Positions 7,056 to 10,533 of a stretch of 10,533 nucleotides of DNA are shown here, one piece after another. Location: positions 1 to 10,533 of the forward strand of contig JBKHHU010000121.1 in the NCBI GenBank assembly GCA_046539045.1, in the 5' to 3' direction. The translations under genes and the position numbers were made by a program. Position 1 is the first letter of the stretch; each line of letters begins with the position of its first letter. This stretch comes from JBKHHU01 sp046539045. Its GTDB lineage: Bacteria; Planctomycetota; Phycisphaerae; SM23-33. The notes beneath the pieces were generated by a model. The model was not told the origin of the DNA, made no database searches, and worked only from the letters and a program-made list of their open reading frames with translations.

Positions 7056-8180
7056 ATGAGCGTCAAATCCCTGAGAAGATGGTCGGCCGCCCTGCTTGGC
7101 GTCGTGCTGACGACGGGCCTCTGGTCCGTCCCTGCCAAGGCTCAGACCGCCTCTACCGAACCGGTGGAGAAGAATGTCTACTCCAGCACATTCCTGCAGT
7201 CTGCCGGACACGAATGGTCCGCCGACCGACTTTCAAGCAATCCTTCGGGCAACCGGAAGTTTCTGGGGCTGTTCGCCGAAGAGAAGGTGACCTTCCAACT
7301 CAACGACCTGCCCGATCATCGGTTCCTGCGGATCCGGCTTGACCTGCTGATCATTCGAAGTTGGGACGGCAGCGGGCTCGAGCAGGAAGACAAGCGGCCG
7401 GACCTGTTCATCATGCGATTGGCCGACGGGCCCTGCCTGCTGCACACCTCTTTCAGCAACAACGAATTCATACCGGACGTCGGACTTCAGGCGTTTCCCT
7501 GGAACTACCCCGGTCCGGCAGTGAAAGGACGCACCGGGGCGTTTGCGTCCAACACGCTTGGGTTCACGTTCAACCACGGACAGGCCGGCTTGAAGAAGTC
7601 GGACACCACCTATCGCTTTGATATCATTCTCCCGCACACGTCCGAAAGCCTGAAGTTGATCTTTGAGGGTCGCAACCTCACCAGCACTGCCGACGAAGCA
7701 TGGGGGCTGGACAATGTCAGAATCGACGTTCTCGACAGCACGCCGCAGCAGTCGCTGACTCAGCAGCAGATGGAGAAACTGTGGGATGAGATGACCGGCC
7801 TGCTTCCGGAAAAGTCGCTGGAGGCGATGTGGCAGTTCGTTGCTGCCGGGGAAACCGGACAGCGCTTCCTTGAGAAGAAGCTCAATGGGCTCCTCCCGGA
7901 AGACAAGACCTTCGACCGCCTGATCGCAACGCTGGATGACCAGGAGTACCGGACCCGTAAGAAAGCGACCGAGGCGATCGGTAAGCTCGGCCTTCTGGCG
8001 ATGCCTGTTCTGCGCCAGAAACAGTATCTGGTGGATTCCGCCGAAACGCGGGTTCGCTTGTCCGAAGCCATTGACACGCTGGGGCAGACTGCTTCGGAGG
8101 AACCGAAGCTGGCCCGCAAGCTGTGGGCGGCCCGGGCGCTATCCATCCTGAAGACCTCCCGCCGTGGGGAGAAAGACTGA
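7056..8180 (+). CDS. Secreted protein: lectin-like domain plus C-terminal HEAT-like module
   Basis: A 374-residue exported protein of unknown specific function. It begins with a signal peptide: MSVKSLRRW, a hydrophobic core, then PAKA before Gln30, the likely cleavage site. Residues about 40-226 resemble the lectin/concanavalin-like domain of bacterial surface and PEP-CTERM proteins. They have a strand-rich pattern, RSWDGSG (101-107), PDLF (115-118), SFSNNEF (132-138) and the closing DEAWGLDNVRIDV (213-225), a region that in such folds often binds calcium. Residues about 265-342 match the short alpha-helical module seen in many planctomycete proteins (ETGQRFLEKKL, then LDDQEYRTRKKATEAIGKLG and RVRLSEAI), closing with WAARALSIL. 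The domain pairing suggests binding to a cell-surface or extracellular partner. The ATG follows AGGA at about 10 bases. No convincing promoter was found. A strong terminator follows. Confidence 0.88.
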   Translation: MSVKSLRRWSAALLGVVLTTGLWSVPAKAQTASTEPVEKNVYSSTFLQSAGHEWSADRLSSNPSGNRKFLGLFAEEKVTFQLNDLPDHRFLRIRLDLLIIRSWDGSGLEQEDKRPDLFIMRLADGPCLLHTSFSNNEFIPDVGLQAFPWNYPGPAVKGRTGAFASNTLGFTFNHGQAGLKKSDTTYRFDIILPHTSESLKLIFEGRNLTSTADEAWGLDNVRIDVLDSTPQQSLTQQQMEKLWDEMTGLLPEKSLEAMWQFVAAGETGQRFLEKKLNGLLPEDKTFDRLIATLDDQEYRTRKKATEAIGKLGLLAMPVLRQKQYLVDSAETRVRLSEAIDTLGQTASEEPKLARKLWAARALSILKTSRRGEKD

Positions 8181-8208
8181 AATTCCCCTGGCAGCGGAAT
8201 TCCCATAC

Positions 8209-8250
8209 AAACGGCGGCCCCTGCCGGAGAAGCAGGAGCCGCCGTTTTTT
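8209..8250 (+). terminator. Intrinsic terminator of the secreted lectin-like gene
   Basis: The hairpin stem AAACGGCGGC...GCCGCCGTTT continues inward with CCTGC/GCAGG around a CGGAGAA loop and is followed by six T bases. On the minus strand the hairpin is followed by only TTTG, so it may weakly stop the nnrE transcript as well. Confidence 0.92.
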
Positions 8251-8275
8251 GCTGTCTTTTTCGACGTATCGCGGG

Positions 8276-8965
8276 TTACCCGTTGCGGTCGCGCAGTTGA
8301 GCCACCTTTTCCAGCGGCACGCCTATATCCGCGACGACAATCTCGCCGGTGTATGTCTGCGAATCCGGATTGTCGTAGCCCTTCTTGCGAGCCACCATGG
8401 TTATCGTCAGATTCGCCTTGGTCGCAGGCCCCTCGGCCCGCCCGCTGTCGCAATCGAGCCCGGTGGGGATGTCCACCGCGACGATCGGCCGCTGCACCGA
8501 GTTCATCTGCTCGACCGCCTCGGCGAGCGATCCTCGAAGGGCACCGCTGATACCGGTGCCCCCTACCGCGTCAACGATCAGGTCGACCGACTCCAGACCT
8601 TCAGCCAGCGAGCCCAATTGTTCTTCCTCGACAAAGCGTACATCCAACTCGAGATTCCGGATGATCCGGAGATTGGTCTCCGCATCGCCCTTGATCTTCT
8701 CTTCGGGAACAACGATCAGAACCGCGACCTCAGCACCGCGCATGGAAAGGTGACGGGCAATGACGTATCCGTCGCCTCCATTGTTTCCCGCACCGCACAC
8801 GACCGCGATTCTGCTGTCTTCCAGACCCTTCAGGAAACGCTCAATCTCGTCTGCGCAGTTCCTGCCGGCGTTTTCCATGAGAACCACGCCCGGCACCTGA
8901 ACCGTCTCGATAGCGCACTGATCGATACTGCGGGATTGTTCTCTTGTCAGTGAATGAATCGGCAT
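8276..8965 (-). CDS. nnrE: NAD(P)H-hydrate epimerase (YjeF N-terminal domain)
   Basis: Cytoplasmic metabolite-repair enzyme that interconverts the R and S forms of hydrated NADH and NADPH, so that the partner dehydratase can restore the active cofactor. The 229 residues are one YjeF-N domain. Visible: LMENAGR (29-35), the glycine-rich CGAGNNGGDG (57-66), DAVGGTG (132-138) and VAVDIPTGLDCDSG (162-175), the family's substrate and metal-binding signatures. The dehydratase domain fused in E. coli YjeF is absent, so NnrD must be encoded elsewhere. The ATG at 8965 matches the family start, with GAGGTGG about 10 bases upstream inside the trx end. Its A is also the last base of the thioredoxin stop codon, a one-base overlap typical of translational coupling. 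It is the second gene of the trx-nnrE operon. Confidence 0.95.
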   Translation of the reverse strand: MPIHSLTREQSRSIDQCAIETVQVPGVVLMENAGRNCADEIERFLKGLEDSRIAVVCGAGNNGGDGYVIARHLSMRGAEVAVLIVVPEEKIKGDAETNLRIIRNLELDVRFVEEEQLGSLAEGLESVDLIVDAVGGTGISGALRGSLAEAVEQMNSVQRPIVAVDIPTGLDCDSGRAEGPATKANLTITMVARKKGYDNPDSQTYTGEIVVADIGVPLEKVAQLRDRNG

Positions 8966-9297
8966 CAGCCGCTCACCACCTCGTCGATTGCCGCTTTGAG
9001 TTCCGGTTTCTGCTGAAGGCCGACGAACTTCTTGGCGACTTCGCCATCCTTGAAGAGGATCACGGTCGGAATGGCGCTGATGCCGAACTTCATCGAGATC
9101 TCGCGATTGTCGTCGGTGTTGACCTTGCCTACGTTGAGTTTGCCGGAGTATTCGTCGGCAAGCTCTTCGATCGTCGGTGTGAGCATCTTGCAGGGCATGC
9201 ACCATTCTGCCCAGAAGTCCACGAGGGCAGCGTCCGCCTGTAGAACTTTCTCTTCAAAATTGTCCTGGTTCAGTTCGAGAACGTTGTCAGAAGCCAT
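8965..9297 (-). CDS. trx: Thioredoxin with a CMPC active site
   Basis: Small cytoplasmic disulfide reductase, 110 residues, the full length of a classical thioredoxin. The fold is complete: buried Asp27 in LVDFWAEW, the redox motif WCMPC (Cys33 and Cys36), IEELADEY, VNTDDN, SAIPT with the cis-proline at Pro77, LFKDGEV and a final helix. The usual motif is WCGPC; here methionine replaces glycine, which may change redox potential or partner choice. Everything else is orthodox, so thioredoxin activity is expected. The ATG at 9297 has AAGGA about 7 bases upstream. It leads the operon with nnrE and shares one base with that gene's start codon. The candidate promoter lies about 220 bases upstream, beyond an unusual inverted-repeat element. 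No signal peptide or lipobox is present. Whether this is TrxA or a specialised paralogue cannot be told from the sequence. Confidence 0.96.
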   Translation of the reverse strand: MASDNVLELNQDNFEEKVLQADAALVDFWAEWCMPCKMLTPTIEELADEYSGKLNVGKVNTDDNREISMKFGISAIPTVILFKDGEVAKKFVGLQQKPELKAAIDEVVSG

Positions 9298-9341
9298 TCA
9301 AGGTCCTTCCTGAGTGAATCCTTAGCCGGAATACGTGCATC

Positions 9342-9502
9342 TAGAGTGAGTGACAGAAGTAATTTCGTGGTTCAGCGTCGGCGAAAGCGTTCCTGACAAG
9401 GACGGCGAAGCAGGCAATGCCGTAGCATTGCCGATGCAGCCGGACGCCGACAGGGACGATTGCAGCCAGCTGAACCGGAAGAGAGTTTTGTCACTCGCTC
9501 TA
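9342..9502. repeat. 161-bp nested inverted repeat (MITE-like element or structured leader RNA)
   Basis: Terminal arms of 17 bases match at 15 positions: TAGAGTGAGTGACAGAA (9342-9358) against the reverse complement of 9486-9502. The two differences would be G-U pairs in a plus-strand RNA and A-C mismatches in a minus-strand RNA. Inside are further perfect pairs: GGTTCAGC/GCTGAACC (9369-9376 with 9469-9476), GTCGGCG/CGCCGAC (9377-9383 with 9445-9451), and a central hairpin GGCAATGC-CGTA-GCATTGCC (9413-9432). The outermost dinucleotides are TA on both ends, as expected for a TA-targeting (IS630/mariner-like) miniature element. The element lies between the candidate trx promoter and the trx start, so it would be transcribed in the trx leader. 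It encodes no visible protein. Confidence 0.65.
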
Positions 9503-9515
9503 ATCGATACGCAGA

Positions 9516-9544
9516 ATCCTATTCCAGGTCGGAAGAGAAGTCAA
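9516..9544 (-). promoter_or_regulatory. Candidate promoter of the trx-nnrE operon
   Basis: On the minus strand TTGACT (9544-9539, 5 of 6 to the -35 consensus) and TAGGAT (9521-9516, 4 of 6 to the -10) are exactly 17 bases apart. Predicted start is near 9509, giving a leader of about 210 nt that contains the entire inverted-repeat element. A promoter nearer trx was not found. Confidence 0.4.
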
Positions 9545-9753
9545 CACGGCGGACGCGTAACCGATGGCCCCTGCATTTTTTGTGCGGCCCCGGTCAGGAG
9601 CTTCCATCGCAGGAGTAACCGGCGGCTGGGGCGAAAGTGCCTTTTCAGTTTCCCTGCTTCGGCCAGTTGAGCCAGCGCTCTAGCCTGCGGCCCGGTGACA
9701 TCTCTGTTGGCGAACGTCAGACGCGCACTGGTGCGAAGGCCGGTAAGATGGGG

Positions 9754-10206
9754 CTAGATACAGTAATTCGGCACCAATTCGCCCGACCCGCCCGTCTCCT
9801 GCTCCATGACGAGGTCCTTCACGGACGTGTTGTCATAGACCTCGCAGGCAGCTTGCATCGCCCGCATCCACATGTTCATAAACGCGCAGTTGCCATGGAA
9901 CGGGCAGTCGGAGCTATCACCCTCAGCCACGCAGCGGACCGGAGCGATCGGGCCGTCGATAAAGCGGATGATATTGCCAACGAGGATGCTCTCGGCAGGA
10001 ACCGTCAGCAGATACCCGCCACGAGCCCCGCGTCGCGACTCCACAAACCCGCCCCGCTTGAGATCATGCAGGATGACCTCAAGGAAGCGCGAAGGGATCG
10101 CCTGGGCTTCGGCAATCTCGGAGACGCTGACCGGGCCGGTCGCGTCCCTGCGGGCCAGTTCAAACAGCGCCCGCAGGGCGTATTGGCATTTCTGGGACAG
10201 GTTCAC
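9754..10206 (-). CDS. Rrf2-family transcriptional regulator with putative Fe-S cysteines
   Basis: A 150-residue DNA-binding regulator of the family that includes IscR, NsrR and CymR. The N-terminal winged helix-turn-helix is clear: NLSQKCQYALRALFELA, VSVSEIAEAQAIPSRFLEVIL as the recognition region, and the wing RRGARGGYLL. A dimerisation helix follows. Cys92, Cys101 and Cys107 (C-X8-C-X5-C) sit where IscR and NsrR carry their iron-sulfur ligands, so it may sense Fe-S status, nitric oxide or redox stress. Spacing differs slightly from the common C-X5-C-X5-C. The start chosen is the GTG at 10206: it gives the usual MxLSxKxxYALRAL start and lies 9 bases from GAGGT. The ATG at 10215 would touch that GAGGT directly and add three residues. 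No suf, isc or nitrosative-stress gene is adjacent, so the target is unknown; autoregulation is likely for the family. Confidence 0.93.
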   Translation of the reverse strand: MNLSQKCQYALRALFELARRDATGPVSVSEIAEAQAIPSRFLEVILHDLKRGGFVESRRGARGGYLLTVPAESILVGNIIRFIDGPIAPVRCVAEGDSSDCPFHGNCAFMNMWMRAMQAACEVYDNTSVKDLVMEQETGGSGELVPNYCI

Positions 10207-10215
10207 GTAATCCAT

Positions 10216-10220
10216 ACCTC
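10216..10220 (-). promoter_or_regulatory. Ribosome binding site deciding the Rrf2 start
   Basis: GAGGT on the minus strand abuts the ATG at 10215 with no spacer but lies 9 bases before the GTG at 10206. Normal spacing therefore favours the GTG as the real start. Confidence 0.7.
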
Positions 10221-10235
10221 ATTAATCCGATGAAG

Positions 10236-10264
10236 ATTATGCACTTTACAGACGCGTATGTCAA
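10236..10264 (-). promoter_or_regulatory. Near-consensus sigma-70 promoter for the Rrf2 gene
   Basis: The minus strand carries TTGACA (10264-10259, perfect) and CATAAT (10241-10236, 5 of 6) with a 17-base spacer. Predicted start is near 10229, a leader of about 20 nt. A perfect AACCGGTT palindrome (10263-10270) overlaps the edge of the -35 and could be part of an operator. Such a strong promoter suits a gene controlled by repression. Confidence 0.8.
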
Positions 10265-10396
10265 CCGGTTTCTTCGGGCATGGGTGAAAAGGAGCGGATT
10301 GTCCTGCATAACAAGATGTTACTGACGGGTTTAGGGAAACCGGACCCATCCGGCCTCTTTCCGATGAGCGTCGGCCGGGGACGGGAATCGAGGCAG

Positions 10397-10414
10397 CCAT
10401 CGCCGCGGCGATGG
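10397..10414. repeat. Perfect 18-bp palindrome near tRNA-Leu
   Basis: CCATCGCCGCGGCGATGG equals its own reverse complement. A second, overlapping palindrome GGTGCACC occupies 10413-10420. It lies about 35 bases past the tRNA 3' end. No T tract follows, so it is not a standard terminator; it might be a protein-binding site or a processing or stability hairpin. Confidence 0.5.
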
Positions 10415-10431
10415 TGCACCGTTGCCCGGGA

Positions 10432-10446
10432 AGAGAGAGAGAGAGA
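10432..10446. repeat. AG dinucleotide repeat
   Basis: Seven AG units on the plus strand (TC repeats in the tRNA transcript) begin three bases from the tRNA 3' end. On the minus strand the tract is pyrimidine-rich and follows the tRNA directly; it may act in 3' trailer processing or simply be a microsatellite. Confidence 0.7.
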
Positions 10447-10448
10447 AA

Positions 10449-10532
10449 TGGCCCGAGCGGGACTCGAACCCGCACACCCCGAAGGATAAGGGATTTTAAA
10501 TCCCTTGCGTCTGCCAATTCCGCCATCGGGCC
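10449..10532 (-). tRNA. tRNA-Leu (anticodon UAA)
   Basis: Reads leucine UUA (and UUG by wobble) codons. On the minus strand a 7-bp acceptor stem pairs GGCCCGA (10532-10526) with TCGGGCC (10456-10450), and the discriminator base is A at 10449. The D arm is GCGGAATTGGCAGACGC. The anticodon stem AGGGA/TCCCT encloses the loop TTTAAAA, giving anticodon TAA. A long variable arm (around ATCCTTCGGGGT) marks a class II tRNA, and the T arm is GCGGG-TTCGAGT-CCCGC. CCA is not encoded; the bases after the discriminator are TTT. The promoter lies outside the window. Confidence 0.96.
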
Positions 10533-10533
10533 T

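Larger units (their letters stand above)
9298..9753. other. 456-bp gene-free region between trx and the Rrf2 gene
   Basis: No convincing protein-coding frame was seen; the open frames here are short and lack family features. The left part holds the trx ribosome-binding site and a 161-bp nested inverted repeat (9342-9502). A candidate trx promoter sits at 9516-9544. From 9545 to 9753 nothing recognisable was found apart from a small CGCACTGGTGCG palindrome at 9724-9735 with no T tract. Confidence 0.6.

Noticed and set aside
8123..8953. Open frame overlapping the end of the lectin-like gene and antisense to nnrE
   Set aside because: It runs through a strong terminator hairpin and is opposite a complete YjeF-N domain.
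9350..9670. Open frame through the inverted-repeat region as a small protein
   Set aside because: Its translation follows the palindrome and shows no domain, good ribosome-binding site or conserved composition.
9724..9735. CGCACTGGTGCG palindrome as a terminator for the Rrf2 gene
   Set aside because: The stem is only about 5 bp with a 2-base loop and no T tract follows on the minus strand.
10203..10526. Open frame beginning MAELADARDLKSLILRG on the minus strand
   Set aside because: This is the well-known translation artefact of a tRNA-Leu gene; the tRNA cloverleaf is complete.

Overview
The window is a GC-rich stretch of a bacterial chromosome, most probably from a planctomycete. The clues are a DUF151/bifunctional-nuclease protein next to valS, and a secreted protein joining a lectin-like domain (SWDG and DEAWGLDNV motifs) to the short HEAT-like module common in planctomycete secreted and WD40 proteins. 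This assignment comes from remembered family patterns, not from a search. Most of the window is housekeeping. No phage, CRISPR, secretion or biosynthetic cluster is visible.

Layout: (i) 2-1879 (+) is the C-terminal two thirds of valyl-tRNA synthetase, cut by the window edge. (ii) 2155-2760 (+) is a bifunctional-nuclease-family protein with its own promoter. Its last 40 residues resemble the C-terminal coiled-coil arm of the ValRS encoded just upstream. (iii) 2778-4265 (-) is a convergent gene for a putative helical-repeat lipoprotein of unknown function. (iv) 4441-5661 (+) is tyrosyl-tRNA synthetase, divergent from the lipoprotein and possibly read from a nearly leaderless mRNA. (v) A two-way terminator separates tyrS from a class II fructose-bisphosphate aldolase gene, 5793-6812 (-). 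(vi) 7056-8180 (+) encodes the secreted lectin-like/HEAT protein and is followed by a strong hairpin terminator. (vii) 8276-9297 (-) is a two-gene operon, thioredoxin then NAD(P)H-hydrate epimerase, with stop and start codons sharing one base. (viii) 9298-9753 holds no gene but contains a 161-bp nested inverted repeat, apparently in the thioredoxin leader. (ix) 9754-10206 (-) is an Rrf2-family regulator with three cysteines placed like Fe-S ligands and a near-consensus promoter. (x) 10449-10532 (-) is tRNA-Leu(UAA).

The genes do not form one pathway. Two aminoacyl-tRNA synthetases and a tRNA serve translation, aldolase serves central carbon flow, thioredoxin and NnrE maintain redox state and repair damaged NAD(P)H, and the Rrf2 protein is a likely redox, Fe-S or nitrosative sensor. 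The least ordinary items are the ValRS-like tail on the nuclease-family protein and the palindromic element upstream of thioredoxin.
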